A stretch of DNA of 64,000 bases from Halodesulfovibrio sp. (GTDB taxonomy: Bacteria; Desulfobacterota; Desulfovibrionia; Desulfovibrionales; Desulfovibrionaceae), in assembly GCF_025210605.1 (NCBI RefSeq), contig NZ_JAOARI010000014.1, positions 1-64,000 on the forward strand. The letters are read 5' to 3'. The notes under the pieces were generated by a model. That model was not told the DNA's origin. It ran no database searches and saw only the letters and a program-made list of their open reading frames with translations. Both the position numbers and the translations under genes were made by a program. Each line of letters begins with the position of its first letter. Position 1 is the stretch's first letter. Shown one piece after another: positions 19,476-29,107 of this stretch.

Positions 19476-19911
19476 ATTGAATATCCTTTTTTTATGCACT
19501 GGAAACTCCTGCCGGAGTCAAATGGCAGAAGGATGGGCACGACACCTTAAAGGCGATATTTTGAACGCCTATTCCGCAGGTATTGAGACGCATGGTCTTA
19601 ATCCGAACGCCGTTGCAGTCATGAAAGAAGCAGGCGTAGATATTTCATCGCATACGTCACAACTTCTTTCTGAATACGATGACATTGCGTTCGATGCTGT
19701 TGTCACCGTCTGCGGACATGCACACGAAACCTGCCCATATTTTCCAGGCAATGCCAAGGTGGTGCATGTAGGATTCCCTGATCCGCCTGCCCAAGCAAAA
19801 GAACTTGCAGCACAAGGCGCATCAGCCGAAGAGCAATTGAATTGCTATCGAGCAGTGCGCGACGCAATCAAGGAATATATAGCAACCCTTCCTGAATCGT
19901 TGGGGCTGTAA
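19465..19911 (+). CDS. arsC: Arsenate reductase, thioredoxin-coupled low-MW phosphatase type
   Basis: Protein of 148 residues that reduces arsenate to arsenite. The P-loop CTGNSCRSQMAEGW near residue 11 holds the nucleophilic Cys and a second Cys. Downstream VCGHAHETCPYFPG supplies the redox Cys pair of the thioredoxin-recycled family, and FPDPP is the Asp-containing general-acid loop. It is in an operon with arsR. Arsenite export must rely on genes elsewhere. Confidence 0.93.
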   Translation: MKTKLNILFLCTGNSCRSQMAEGWARHLKGDILNAYSAGIETHGLNPNAVAVMKEAGVDISSHTSQLLSEYDDIAFDAVVTVCGHAHETCPYFPGNAKVVHVGFPDPPAQAKELAAQGASAEEQLNCYRAVRDAIKEYIATLPESLGL

Positions 19912-20364
19912 ATCAATTTCCTTTTTTCATTAACGAACTTCACAGATTTGTCTTTTTTGACGCAAATTTTGTACTTTGTAACACAAATGACACACGGATT
20001 AGATATTTTATAATTGTCATTAGCTGACAATAGGGTGACAGCAACTCTATCCTCTGTCTTTGATGGGTGGTCCAGCAACTACCACACCTCGAGACAACTG
20101 ATCGGAGCAGGAAACCTCTCTCTCCCTGCTCCGATCATTTTTTTATTAAGCACCCCGCACGCTCCCCCCGTATTCTTCCCTGCACATTGCTAGTCTCACT
20201 AGCTCTACGCGCATGCAATGCGTAAAAACAGCGTACGACAAGCATCTAGCCTGTTGCAATCGCACCGACAGTTTTCCACATAGTCGAAAAGAAAAACACA
20301 CCGAAGACAAAAGCTTCAAAAGTTCGTACAGTTATTCTCCAACCGAATTTTTTTCTTAAGCGAG
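19912..20364 (+). other. Intergenic region ending in a strong terminator
   Basis: No gene is seen. A perfect 12-bp stem GATCGGAGCAGG (20100-20111) / CCTGCTCCGATC (20125-20136) followed by eight T is a terminator about 190 bp beyond arsC. The long untranslated tail could include a small RNA, but I see no clear start. From 20145 to 20364 lies the presumed promoter of the acyl-CoA synthetase gene. Confidence 0.55.
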
Positions 20365-22773
20365 ATGGCTATGAACACATTAATTGATTTCGATAAAATT
20401 ACACAGCTATTTGCTGCCGCTGATACAGAAAACAGAGATTTTTTGTACGAATATGAAGTGTACAACTTACTTGCAAATTCAGGTGCAGAAACACCGCCAA
20501 TTGCAAACCTTCTACCACGCGGTGCTCGCTTTTCAGATGAAGAGCTTATGGCTATCCCCGGCGAAAAAGCTGTACTCAAAATCGTATCTCCTACCATTAT
20601 TCATAAAACAGAAGTAGGTGGAGTACGCATTGTTGAAAAACACCCTTCAAAAATTCGTTCAGCAGTACGCGGCATGCAGTATGAAGTGCCTGAAAACTAC
20701 GCTGCCTACATCGAACGCCATCCCGACCATGCACCAGAATCCTACAAAGGATTAAAAGGTGATGCGCTTATCAAAGCAATCAGCCGAGATCTCAAAGGGG
20801 TGCTGCAAGTACAGTTTATGCCACCAGACTCCAGTGCATTTGGTAACGAACTGATTGTTGGGCTTCGCCATACTCGCGAATTCGGCATGGTTATCAGTGC
20901 AGGTCTAGGTGGAACAGATACAGAGCTCTATGCAGAGCGCTTCCGCAAAGGGCAGGCTATCGTGGCGGCATCTACAGAATTAGTCGACGGGGAATCTTTC
21001 TTTGAACTTTTCCGCAAGACTATTTCATATCGCAAACTCGCAGGGTTAACTCGCGGACAACGACGCATTGTTACTGATGAGCAGCTTATCGAATGCTTCA
21101 GTTCGTTTATTGAAATGGGACGCTTCTACTCTCCATCCAACACTGAAGCACCATTTATTATTGAAGAACTTGAAATAAACCCGTTTGCTTTTACTGACTA
21201 CCTTATGGTTCCGCTGGATGGCATGTGCCGCTTTGGTAAAGCTGAAAAACTTGCGGCTCCACGTCCTATCCACAAAATTCATAACCTGCTGCATCCTGAG
21301 CGCATAGGCATTATTGGTGTTTCTGCTACCCGCCGTAACTTTGGACGAATAATTCTTGAAAACATTATTGCTGAAGGATTCGCCAAGGAGAACGTCACAC
21401 TCATCCGCGATGGAATTGATGAAATTGACGGGGTACGCTGTGTTCCTAATCTCGCCAGCCTTGACCACAAACTAGACCTCTTTGTTGTTGCTGTTTCCGC
21501 TGCACAAGTGCCACAACTTGTGGATGAAATCATCGAGCTTGATGCCGCCCAGAGCGTCATGCTTATCCCCGGAGGCATAGGTGAAACAGAAGGCAGCCAG
21601 AAAGAAGCTGCGGAACTCATTGCAAAAATAGATGCCGCACACACACGAAACGACGGTGGGCCGGTATTTCTTGGTGCTAACTGCATGGGTGTAGTTTCAC
21701 ACCCCGGTTCCTATGACACATGGTTCATTCCTGAAGAAAAATTACCCAAAAACCGTACTGCAACGCCGCATCGAGCCGCACTTATAAGCCAGAGCGGAGC
21801 TTTCATGCTGCACAGATGCAGCCAGAAGCCGGAATTACATCCGAATTATATGATCTCAATGGGCAACCAGACAGACCTTACACTTGGTGATATGGTTCGC
21901 TACTTTAAAGACGCTGATGATGTTGATGTAATTGCCGTATACGCTGAAGGATTTAGTGATCTCGACGGACTGGAATTTTGCAAAGCTGTTCGTGAGGCTA
22001 TTCTGAATGGCAAGGAAGTTGTGTTTTACAAAGCTGGTCGCACACCGGAAGGAAAAACTGCTACCAGTGGACATACGGCATCTCTTGCTGGCGATTACAT
22101 GGTATGCGAAAGCTGTGTGCGCCAAGCTGGAGCACTCGTAGCCCGAACTTTTCAGGAATTTCAAGACCTGTTCCTGCTTGCAGAGATGCTGCATGATAAA
22201 AATATTGCTGGAAACCGCCTCGCTGCTGTCAGTGGTGCCGGTTTTGAGGCTGTGGGTATGGCAGACTCCATACATTCCGATGATTTTCAAATGGATCTTG
22301 CAGCGTTCAGTGCAGAGACAAAACAAACGATTGCAACCATGCTTGAAGCCAACAAGCTGCAATCCCTTGTTACGATTCAAAATCCGCTTGACCTCACACC
22401 AAGCGCAAACGACACACTCCATGCTCAAGCAGTGACAACGCTCGCTACTGATACCGCTGTAGATTCTGTGATAGTTGGACTTGATCCACTTTCACCAGCT
22501 ATGCACACTTTGGCAGAACCGACGTTACCAGTGTTTTCAATAGAAGATGAACACTCTATTGCAAAATTACTTGTAGAAGCGGCACAAGCATCAAACAAGC
22601 CAATCATCGGTGTTATTGATGGTGGTAGACTCTATGACCCGTTACGTGACCACTTTTTACTGCATAATGTACCTGTTTTTCCTGTGTGTGACAGAGCCGT
22701 GGCTGCTCTTGCCCTTTACTCTGAAGCACGACTGCGTGTTGAAGAAATACGGGCAACAAATGAGCATTTTTAG
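20365..22773 (+). CDS. ADP-forming acyl-CoA (acetate-CoA) synthetase, ATP-grasp domain first
   Basis: Protein of 802 residues that interconverts acyl-CoA + ADP + Pi with acid + CoA + ATP, giving substrate-level ATP from acyl-CoA in fermentation. Residues about 1-305 are the ATP-grasp (beta) half (AVLKIVSPTIIHKTEVGGVRIVE, FIIEELEINPFAF). Residues about 310-450 are the CoA-binding domain (ERIGIIGVSATRRNFGRIIL). The succinyl-CoA-synthetase-like part contains the phospho-histidine loop TSGHTASLAGDY. The beta-then-alpha order is the reverse of the common alpha-beta fusion. ATG 20371 has better ribosome-site spacing than 20365. The acid used is not readable. Confidence 0.85.
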   Translation: MAMNTLIDFDKITQLFAAADTENRDFLYEYEVYNLLANSGAETPPIANLLPRGARFSDEELMAIPGEKAVLKIVSPTIIHKTEVGGVRIVEKHPSKIRSAVRGMQYEVPENYAAYIERHPDHAPESYKGLKGDALIKAISRDLKGVLQVQFMPPDSSAFGNELIVGLRHTREFGMVISAGLGGTDTELYAERFRKGQAIVAASTELVDGESFFELFRKTISYRKLAGLTRGQRRIVTDEQLIECFSSFIEMGRFYSPSNTEAPFIIEELEINPFAFTDYLMVPLDGMCRFGKAEKLAAPRPIHKIHNLLHPERIGIIGVSATRRNFGRIILENIIAEGFAKENVTLIRDGIDEIDGVRCVPNLASLDHKLDLFVVAVSAAQVPQLVDEIIELDAAQSVMLIPGGIGETEGSQKEAAELIAKIDAAHTRNDGGPVFLGANCMGVVSHPGSYDTWFIPEEKLPKNRTATPHRAALISQSGAFMLHRCSQKPELHPNYMISMGNQTDLTLGDMVRYFKDADDVDVIAVYAEGFSDLDGLEFCKAVREAILNGKEVVFYKAGRTPEGKTATSGHTASLAGDYMVCESCVRQAGALVARTFQEFQDLFLLAEMLHDKNIAGNRLAAVSGAGFEAVGMADSIHSDDFQMDLAAFSAETKQTIATMLEANKLQSLVTIQNPLDLTPSANDTLHAQAVTTLATDTAVDSVIVGLDPLSPAMHTLAEPTLPVFSIEDEHSIAKLLVEAAQASNKPIIGVIDGGRLYDPLRDHFLLHNVPVFPVCDRAVAALALYSEARLRVEEIRATNEHF

Positions 22774-22909
22774 TCTCACGTAGTCATTACTTTCATACGT
22801 GTGAAATACTCATAAAAAACAATAGAACATCATCTTATTATCACTTTGTGCCAAATAGTGATGATGTTTACTCTTGTGGAATGAATTTACTCTGTGTGCA
22901 ATAAAGACG

Positions 22910-23092
22910 TATTGAATGTCTTGGCGTTGTTCCGGTCACAATCGTGCTAACCCCACGATGGTACCTCCCCCAGAGATGAATTCTTTCAGATTAAGTGTAA
23001 TTCTTCCCTAATAAAATTCCAGAACTTACCCCACGCTTTTATAGACAACCAAGACAGAGAAACCCCACCTGGCAGCAAGTGGGGTTTTTCTA
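22910..23092 (+). ncRNA. Candidate structured small RNA with terminator, family unknown
   Basis: A promoter-like TTGTGG-N17-TGCAAT (22874-22902) precedes an RNA that can fold into a closed multibranch. The closing stem is GTCTTGG/CCAAGAC (22918-22924/23049-23055), extended by TTGT/ACAA. Three hairpins sit inside it: one around ATCGTG/CACGAT (about 22933-22965), GAATT/AATTC (22978-23003) and ATAAAA/TTTTAT (23011-23042). A terminator AACCCCAC/GTGGGGTT with T-run ends it at 23090. No reading frame is present. It does not match 6S, SRP, RNase P or tmRNA as I know them. Pairings are seen; an RNA product is inferred. Confidence 0.5.
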
Positions 23093-23652
23093 TTCTCTGC
23101 CCTTGCTTACTTTTGTTGCAAGCACTACACCTTTCCACAGAAACACCTTCTTTTCCGGTAAGATTAGCCGCAGTATATATTACATTATACTAACAAGTTA
23201 ACCGCTCTCATCACAGAGAATCCTTTGGAATATGGTTCAAGATATGCTACCGTCTAGGGCGTGTTTTAAAATTATGCGCAAAGAGATGCTATGCAGCTCG
23301 TTCTCCTTACAAGGCAAAAATAAAAACACCTTGAATACATCAGCAGTACGTCAGAACATATTTTTACTGATGGCGCTTCAAGGAATAGAAAAGAACAGCA
23401 CCTAACAGGTGCAATGTAAAAGATGTCCAAGTACCTTAGCTATTTTTTATAATCTGGATGCACCCTAGTTTCTGTGCAGAAATCATCAAAAAACACCCTA
23501 TGCTACAGCATGTAAGTATGCACGTTGTCTGTGTAGGCGTCCCATTCTTCTTCATAAGTACAGACGTGTCTTACTCACGGAAAAAGGCAGCCCTTCTTGC
23601 ATGGGGCTGCCTTTGCTGCTTTTAAGTAACACACGGGGCGCTTGCCCTCTTC
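23093..23652. other. Noncoding stretch with a minus-strand terminator
   Basis: No gene is seen in 23093-23580. The perfect 11-bp stem AAAGGCAGCCC (23583-23593) / GGGCTGCCTTT (23604-23614) has a T-run on the minus strand and most likely ends the dha operon. Confidence 0.6.
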
Positions 23653-23778
23653 TCATTTATCTATCTGCTTTTTCTTAGCTTTTTTATTACTTCTTGTCCG
23701 TGTAACAAAGTATCCTGCAACAATAAGAAGCACCATCACTGCTATGGGAGCATATGTTTCAAAAACTGTGGCTGTCAT
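23653..23778 (-). CDS. Small single-span membrane protein at the end of the dha operon, 41 aa
   Basis: Reads MTATVFETYAPIAVMVLLIVAGYF, then a basic tail TRTRSNKKAKKKQIDK. One hydrophobic helix spans about residues 9-25, with the positive tail predicted inside the cytoplasm. It lies 20 bp downstream of dhaM in the same direction and before the operon terminator, so it should be co-transcribed. The ribosome site is weak. The family is not recognised, but composition and position make it a credible gene. Confidence 0.55.
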   Translation of the reverse strand: MTATVFETYAPIAVMVLLIVAGYFVTRTRSNKKAKKKQIDK

Positions 23779-23798
23779 ACTATCCGTCACTTTTGTGT

Positions 23799-26291
23799 TT
23801 ACGTTAACATACAACAGTGGAGCGAAATAAGAGTCTTCACGCTGCTGGCATCCGGCAGTTCCATTGCCTCTACTGCAATCTCTTTTGCATCAGACGTTAC
23901 GATTGTGCGGATTAAGTCTTTTGTCTGTTCAATTGAGTTAGGTGCAACCGCAAGAGAATCTACCCCAAGTCCCACAAGCACGAATACAGCTTGGAGATTG
24001 CTGGTAACTTCTCCACCAACGCTCACAGGGATGCCTGCTTCGTGTGCTACTGCGATGATATCACGGATAATGCGAAGAATAGCAGGGTGCACTTCGTCAT
24101 ACTCTGTGCCTAAAACAGAATTTTTTGGATCATACACCATGACATATCGAGCGAGATCATCACCACCCAGTACAAAAAAGTCTGCTTCGCGTGCCAATTG
24201 GTCTGCAAGAAAAACAGCTGAAGGTACTTCGATAACCACCCCCACTTCTATGTTGGCAGCACAAGCAATATTTTCTTTTTTAAGCATTGCCCGAACTTCA
24301 TTTATGATGCTGTGCACGTCTCTAAGCTCGGTAACTTGCGACACCATCGGTAACAACATCTTTAATGGATGGTCAGCAGCTACACGTAAAATTGCCTTAA
24401 TTTGATGGAGAAATAATTCCTTATGGGCAAGGCTGAACCGTATTCCCCGCTTATCAAAACATGAATGTCGTTCGGCTGCATGCTGTTCCAGATACGGTAA
24501 CTGGTTATCGCCGCCCAAATCAGCTGTCGCAATAACAAGCGGTTCACCTTTAAGTAATTCAGCCGCCTTGGTGTACACTTGTACCTGTTCTTCTTCTGAC
24601 GGAGGAATAACCCGATTCAAATACAAATCTTCCGTTCGCAAAATAGCTATGCTGTCCGCACCGGACTCAAGTGCACCGGGGATTTCTTCAACGGATTTAG
24701 CATTCACCTCAACGCGCACTGTTTTACCATCACGAGTTACCGCAGGGGCTACTGTTTTTAAACGCACGTCCTGCACATGCTCATCCCATTGCGAACGTAG
24801 CATTTTTAGTTCATTTGTTTTAGCTGCATCCGGCGAAATCCACACCTCACCAGTCGCACCGTTTAAGCCGATAATATCACCATCTTGCAATGGCTCAAGA
24901 AGTTGATGAACACCTGCCACTGCTGGTATTTTCAATGCACGGGCAAACACTGCAACATGTGACGTTGCCCCGCCTTCCTGTGTTACAATGCCAAGCACGT
25001 TTTCCATATCAAGCTCAACCATATCTGATGGTCCAAGATCAGTTGCTACAAGAATGGAAGGCTCAGCAATCTCAGGTCCCACAAATTTTTCCCCAGTTAA
25101 CGCACGCAGCACCCGTATTCCAACATCCAGAACATCTGCTGCCCTGCCCCGTACATATTCGTTCTGAAGAGTACGATATCGTTCCATTGTCTTGTCGATT
25201 GTTTCCGACCATGCCGCCTCCGCTGTGTATTTTGATTTAGTCATAAAATCATGTGCGGAGCATGTAATGTATGGATCATCCAACAGCATACTGTGCAATG
25301 CGAAAAACTCAGCCTCCTCTGCTGAGTCTGCACTACCGGACGCTTTATATTCCAAATCTGCCAGCTCGATACGCGCCATAGCAATGGCTTCTGCCAACCG
25401 AATCATTTCAACTTCTGAATCAGACGCAACAGTCTTCTCAACGGTTGGCAGCATCGGACGATACCAGACTATAGGACCAAGCGCTGTCCCCGGTGCAGCA
25501 GCAATGCCTCCTGCGGACATACTTGCATTCCGCAGGCTGTAGTCAGGCTTATCAACATCACCAAAATTTTCTTCTGCCAATGCAGTCAAGGCAGACAAGG
25601 CATCTTTGGCATCAACACCCACTGCCCGAAACTGAATGGTTTCTCCCTGTTGAACAGCCAGCATTGTTATCTGGTTCAACGAACGAGCACTGGCACTTTC
25701 TGTTTCCCGAATAAGCCACACATCTGCAACGTACCCTCCAAGCGTGCCCACAATGCGTGCAGCCGGACGTGCATGCAGCCCAAGTCTATTCGGGACTACA
25801 ATCGAAATTTCTTCACTTTTTTCCCGTGCAGGCGGTGTCTCTTCTTCAACATGCGGACTCCGCGCATGTCCATTTGGTTCTTCCACTCCAAGTTGTTTCG
25901 CTTTTGCGCGCACAATAGTTTCAGCATCCTTAAGAACAGCTTCCATGTCTGCGCCTGCTGCTATCTGAATCGCTGCCGCCATAGCACCTTCAACAAGTGG
26001 TGCTGAACTCATGTAGACCTTTCTTTGTTGGTCCTCCGGTAATAAATCGATAGCTGTTTCAGCGCTTAAGATAGCACTCCCCAAATCCATAAGCACAAGA
26101 ACACCGTCCCCCTGCTGCACTTGCTGAATGGCGCTGAGAACTTTAGCAGGGTCAGTTCCAATGGGATGTTCTTCATCATTACTTCCGGCAGCCAATGCCA
26201 CAGGGACAGCACCCTGCGTAATCTGTTCGATTATACCATGAAGCCCTTCCGCCAAACGACGACAATGAGATACCAAAACAATACCGACCAT
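23799..26291 (-). CDS. dhaM: PTS-dependent dihydroxyacetone kinase phosphotransferase subunit DhaM (EIIA-HPr-EI)
   Basis: Multiphosphoryl protein of 830 residues that passes phosphate to DhaL. An EIIA-Dha domain occupies residues 1-130 (His9 in SHCRRL), HPr about 160-245 (His173 in GLHARPAA) and enzyme I about 255-830 (His445 in GGATSHVAVFAR). The C-terminal PEP-binding barrel is complete in length but several positions conserved in enzyme I are changed: Arg to Ala588 (IATADLGGD), Asn to Asp711 (GGDDL), Arg to Pro722 (YDPKN) and the catalytic Cys to Gly759 (VGGE). Self-phosphorylation from PEP is therefore doubtful. It lies 4 bp after dhaL in one operon. Confidence 0.93.
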   Translation of the reverse strand: MVGIVLVSHCRRLAEGLHGIIEQITQGAVPVALAAGSNDEEHPIGTDPAKVLSAIQQVQQGDGVLVLMDLGSAILSAETAIDLLPEDQQRKVYMSSAPLVEGAMAAAIQIAAGADMEAVLKDAETIVRAKAKQLGVEEPNGHARSPHVEEETPPAREKSEEISIVVPNRLGLHARPAARIVGTLGGYVADVWLIRETESASARSLNQITMLAVQQGETIQFRAVGVDAKDALSALTALAEENFGDVDKPDYSLRNASMSAGGIAAAPGTALGPIVWYRPMLPTVEKTVASDSEVEMIRLAEAIAMARIELADLEYKASGSADSAEEAEFFALHSMLLDDPYITCSAHDFMTKSKYTAEAAWSETIDKTMERYRTLQNEYVRGRAADVLDVGIRVLRALTGEKFVGPEIAEPSILVATDLGPSDMVELDMENVLGIVTQEGGATSHVAVFARALKIPAVAGVHQLLEPLQDGDIIGLNGATGEVWISPDAAKTNELKMLRSQWDEHVQDVRLKTVAPAVTRDGKTVRVEVNAKSVEEIPGALESGADSIAILRTEDLYLNRVIPPSEEEQVQVYTKAAELLKGEPLVIATADLGGDNQLPYLEQHAAERHSCFDKRGIRFSLAHKELFLHQIKAILRVAADHPLKMLLPMVSQVTELRDVHSIINEVRAMLKKENIACAANIEVGVVIEVPSAVFLADQLAREADFFVLGGDDLARYVMVYDPKNSVLGTEYDEVHPAILRIIRDIIAVAHEAGIPVSVGGEVTSNLQAVFVLVGLGVDSLAVAPNSIEQTKDLIRTIVTSDAKEIAVEAMELPDASSVKTLISLHCCMLT

Positions 26292-26295
26292 ATAT

Positions 26296-26925
26296 TTACT
26301 CTCTTATGCTCTCGTACAATGCCTGTATAAGATAGAATGATGACGTGGCTCCGGGGTCCTGATGCCCGATACTGCGCTCTCCCAAGTAACTTGCTCGCCC
26401 TTTTTGCGCCAGCATAGGAATTGTTGCAGTCATTCCTGCTGCTGCTGCATCAACACAGGCACGCATAATTTCAACCATCGTCGCACCGGACTCTAATTGC
26501 TTTTTATACTCCAGCAGCATCGGCTCCCACGTATCATACATTGTTTTATCACCGGATTTTGTTCTGCCACGTGCAATCAAAGCGGCAACACCAACATCAA
26601 AAAAAGTAAACAACTCAGAAGAAGTTAACGCATCCCGCTCACCAACCGTTGCAGAACCTTTTAAAAACAGCGTACCATAGAGTGGTCCACTGGCTCCCCC
26701 GACACTTGAAAGCAATATCATCCCTGAAGTCTTGAGCACTTCTCCTAAACGTAAATTTTGCATTTCCGGCACAGCTTGCAACAGCCATGTGAAGCCCCTG
26801 TCCATATTAATACCGTGATCTCCATCACCGATTGCGGCATCAAGATCATGCAGTTCTTCTTTATGTTCACTCATTTTTGCAGCTGCTTTTGTATACCATG
26901 TAAAAGCAGTTTCTTTCGTAAACAT
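26296..26925 (-). CDS. dhaL: Dihydroxyacetone kinase subunit DhaL (ADP-binding)
   Basis: Subunit of 209 residues holding the ADP that is rephosphorylated by DhaM. The motifs for Mg-ADP binding are clear: LDAAIGDGDHGINMDRG with the three Asp ligands, SSVGGASGPLYGT, and GRTKSGDKTMYDTW. Together with DhaK it phosphorylates dihydroxyacetone to dihydroxyacetone phosphate. It lies between dhaK (9 bp gap) and dhaM (4 bp gap). Confidence 0.96.
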   Translation of the reverse strand: MFTKETAFTWYTKAAAKMSEHKEELHDLDAAIGDGDHGINMDRGFTWLLQAVPEMQNLRLGEVLKTSGMILLSSVGGASGPLYGTLFLKGSATVGERDALTSSELFTFFDVGVAALIARGRTKSGDKTMYDTWEPMLLEYKKQLESGATMVEIMRACVDAAAAGMTATIPMLAQKGRASYLGERSIGHQDPGATSSFYLIQALYESIRE

Positions 26926-26934
26926 CGAATATTC

Positions 26935-28023
26935 CTATTTGGAAGAAGTACAGACAGTTCCGAGCGTACATAACGCAGGAGTCGCAACACGTGCATCCCA
27001 CAAATCAAGCATTTCTTTATCCGCCCGCAAAATACTTATGGAACATCCCAGCATCTCCAAGGAAGAAATATAAGTCCCAACGAGATTGCGCTGAATAGTT
27101 ATTCCATACTGCGGACAAAGTAATGCGAGCTTCCGGTAGACACCGTACAATTCGCCTACCGGCGTTCCTCCCATGCCATTGACCAACACGATAACATTAT
27201 CACCTTTTGCAAACTGCTTGCTCACAAGTTCAACATCATCCCATATTCCAGTGTCGGCGTTTAATTCGTGCACAATACGCGTGTAATCAGGGTCTGCGAA
27301 AATATGTTCAACCAAAATTTGTACTAGCTCATCTACAGAAGCCATAGGCATACGTTTTATGCCCGGTTCACCATGAATTCCAATGCCGATTTCAATTTCA
27401 TTCTCGCCCAGCGTAAAAGTCGGTTTACCAGCTGCCGGAACAACGCATGAGCTTAGCGCCACCCCCATAGACCGCCCATTCTGGTTTATTCGACGCCCTA
27501 ACGCCGCACACTGTTCAAAAGAATATCCAGCTTGCGCAGCAGCTCCTATAATCTTTTCGGCGAGAACAGTAATACCCAGCCCACGTCTACCAGCTGTTCC
27601 ACCGCCACCTTTTACGGCTACATCGTCATCAATAAGAATACATTGAACTTGAATTCCATCAGCCAGACACAACTCTGCTGCCGTTTCAAAATTAAGAACA
27701 TCGCCTGTGTAGTTTTTAACTAAAAACAGCACGCCAGCACCGCGGTGCACTTTCTTCGCACATTCATATATCTGGTTCGGTGTCGGAGACGTGAAGACTT
27801 CACCCGGACATGCTCCATCAAGCATACCGAAACCAACATACCCGCAATGCATCGGTTCATGCCCGCTGCCACCGCCTGATATCAAAGCAACTTTGCCATC
27901 TGGAATTTCCCTGCGGCATACATATCTGGGGTTCAGGTTCAAATAGAGTTCGGGGTGCGCTGCCGCCAGTCCCTGTAGCTGCTCAAGCACAACATCTTCA
28001 GCTTTATTGATTAATTTTTTCAT
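26935..28023 (-). CDS. dhaK: Dihydroxyacetone kinase subunit DhaK (substrate-binding)
   Basis: Subunit of 362 residues that binds dihydroxyacetone covalently through a histidine. SGGGSGHEPMHCGYVG lies near residue 50, and GIGIHGEPGIKR carries the hemiaminal-forming His. VKNYTGDVLNFE and GGGGTAGRRGLG are further family signatures. ATG 28023 is chosen for its AGGA site; an upstream in-frame start at 28038 overlaps that site. It is the first gene of dhaKLM, and no DhaR/DhaS regulator is adjacent. Confidence 0.96.
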   Translation of the reverse strand: MKKLINKAEDVVLEQLQGLAAAHPELYLNLNPRYVCRREIPDGKVALISGGGSGHEPMHCGYVGFGMLDGACPGEVFTSPTPNQIYECAKKVHRGAGVLFLVKNYTGDVLNFETAAELCLADGIQVQCILIDDDVAVKGGGGTAGRRGLGITVLAEKIIGAAAQAGYSFEQCAALGRRINQNGRSMGVALSSCVVPAAGKPTFTLGENEIEIGIGIHGEPGIKRMPMASVDELVQILVEHIFADPDYTRIVHELNADTGIWDDVELVSKQFAKGDNVIVLVNGMGGTPVGELYGVYRKLALLCPQYGITIQRNLVGTYISSLEMLGCSISILRADKEMLDLWDARVATPALCTLGTVCTSSK

Positions 28024-28130
28024 GCATTTTTCCTGCAATAATTACGTCACAGCTTTTCTGTAAGAGCCATCAATCTACCACAAGAGGCAGTACAAAATCG
28101 TGGATTATCTGCACGGTCAAAGCGCAAAAT

Positions 28131-28168
28131 ATACAAAAAAAGCTGCCCTGCATTATGCAGAACAGCTC
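28131..28168 (-). terminator. Intrinsic terminator of the DMT transporter gene
   Basis: AGCTG-CC-CTGCAT / ATGCAG-AA-CAGCT stem. On the minus strand it is followed by seven T then GTATATTTT. It separates the transporter gene from the dha operon. Confidence 0.82.
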
Positions 28169-28198
28169 TTCAATTTTATATCTCAGAATCTTATGATG

Positions 28199-29086
28199 TT
28201 ACGACGAAGCTTTCGCCGATACCGAGTTTGCCATGTACACACCTGTGATAACAAGAAGCACACCAGCAAACAACGAAAGCGATAGTGGTTCATTCAGAAT
28301 AATCCATCCACACAAGATAGCTGCTACGGGGACAAAATTAATGAACACTCCTGACCGCGAAGCACCTATCTCTTTAATTGCCTGATAAAACCACGTAAAA
28401 CCGATGACTGTCCCCAGCACACCTAAATACGCGATGCATAATAGGTGCGTCATAGTATAGCCGGAAAAGTCGGTTACCATGCCTTCATTCAGGGCAAACG
28501 GCAAAAGCATTATTGTACCTGTTATACAAGAATATGTGATTGCCGCATGCGGACTTAAAAAACTCATCATACGCTTCCCAAGCAGGGAGTATAAAACCCA
28601 GCTTAGAACACCACCAAAAATAATGAGATCCCCACCGCTTAGCCCACCTGTCAAAAGTGATGCGGGATTGCCGCGGGATATCGCTATAGTAGCACCTGTA
28701 ACAGAGAGGCAAATACCCACCCCTTTACGAGTAGTTAGTTTCTCTCCAAAAAACAGTGCCGCCAGTACAGTAATAAGAATAGGATTTGTGGAAATAATCA
28801 CAGCAGCCCGCCCCGCAGGAACGGTTTGAAGTCCTGTAAAAAAGAATGCATTGTATGCAAACACACCGGTTGCGCCCAATAGGCAAACACCCAGCCATCC
28901 TTTTTTATCAAGAGCCGGTAACCCGCCGGAACGTTGATACATAATCCACACCATACAGACTGATGCTGTTAAAAACCGCAAAAAAGCGGCGGAAAAAGCG
29001 CCCATTCCATCCGAAAGCAGACGTCCTGCTACGAATGTTCCTCCCCACAACACTGCGGTAAGGATTAATTTTCCGTACACCATCAT
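28199..29086 (-). CDS. EamA-family (DMT superfamily) transporter
   Basis: Inner-membrane protein of 295 residues with about ten helices in two EamA repeats (LILTAVLWGGTFVAGRLL and GGDLIIFGGVLSWVLYSLLGKR). The family exports or imports small metabolites, often amino acids, and the substrate cannot be told from sequence. Tandem ATGs at 29086/29083; the ribosome site is weak. It lies 21 bp after the acyltransferase gene in the same direction, so the two may be co-transcribed. Confidence 0.9.
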   Translation of the reverse strand: MMVYGKLILTAVLWGGTFVAGRLLSDGMGAFSAAFLRFLTASVCMVWIMYQRSGGLPALDKKGWLGVCLLGATGVFAYNAFFFTGLQTVPAGRAAVIISTNPILITVLAALFFGEKLTTRKGVGICLSVTGATIAISRGNPASLLTGGLSGGDLIIFGGVLSWVLYSLLGKRMMSFLSPHAAITYSCITGTIMLLPFALNEGMVTDFSGYTMTHLLCIAYLGVLGTVIGFTWFYQAIKEIGASRSGVFINFVPVAAILCGWIILNEPLSLSLFAGVLLVITGVYMANSVSAKASS

Positions 29087-29107
29087 TTCTGTTCATCCTA
29101 TTTTTTT

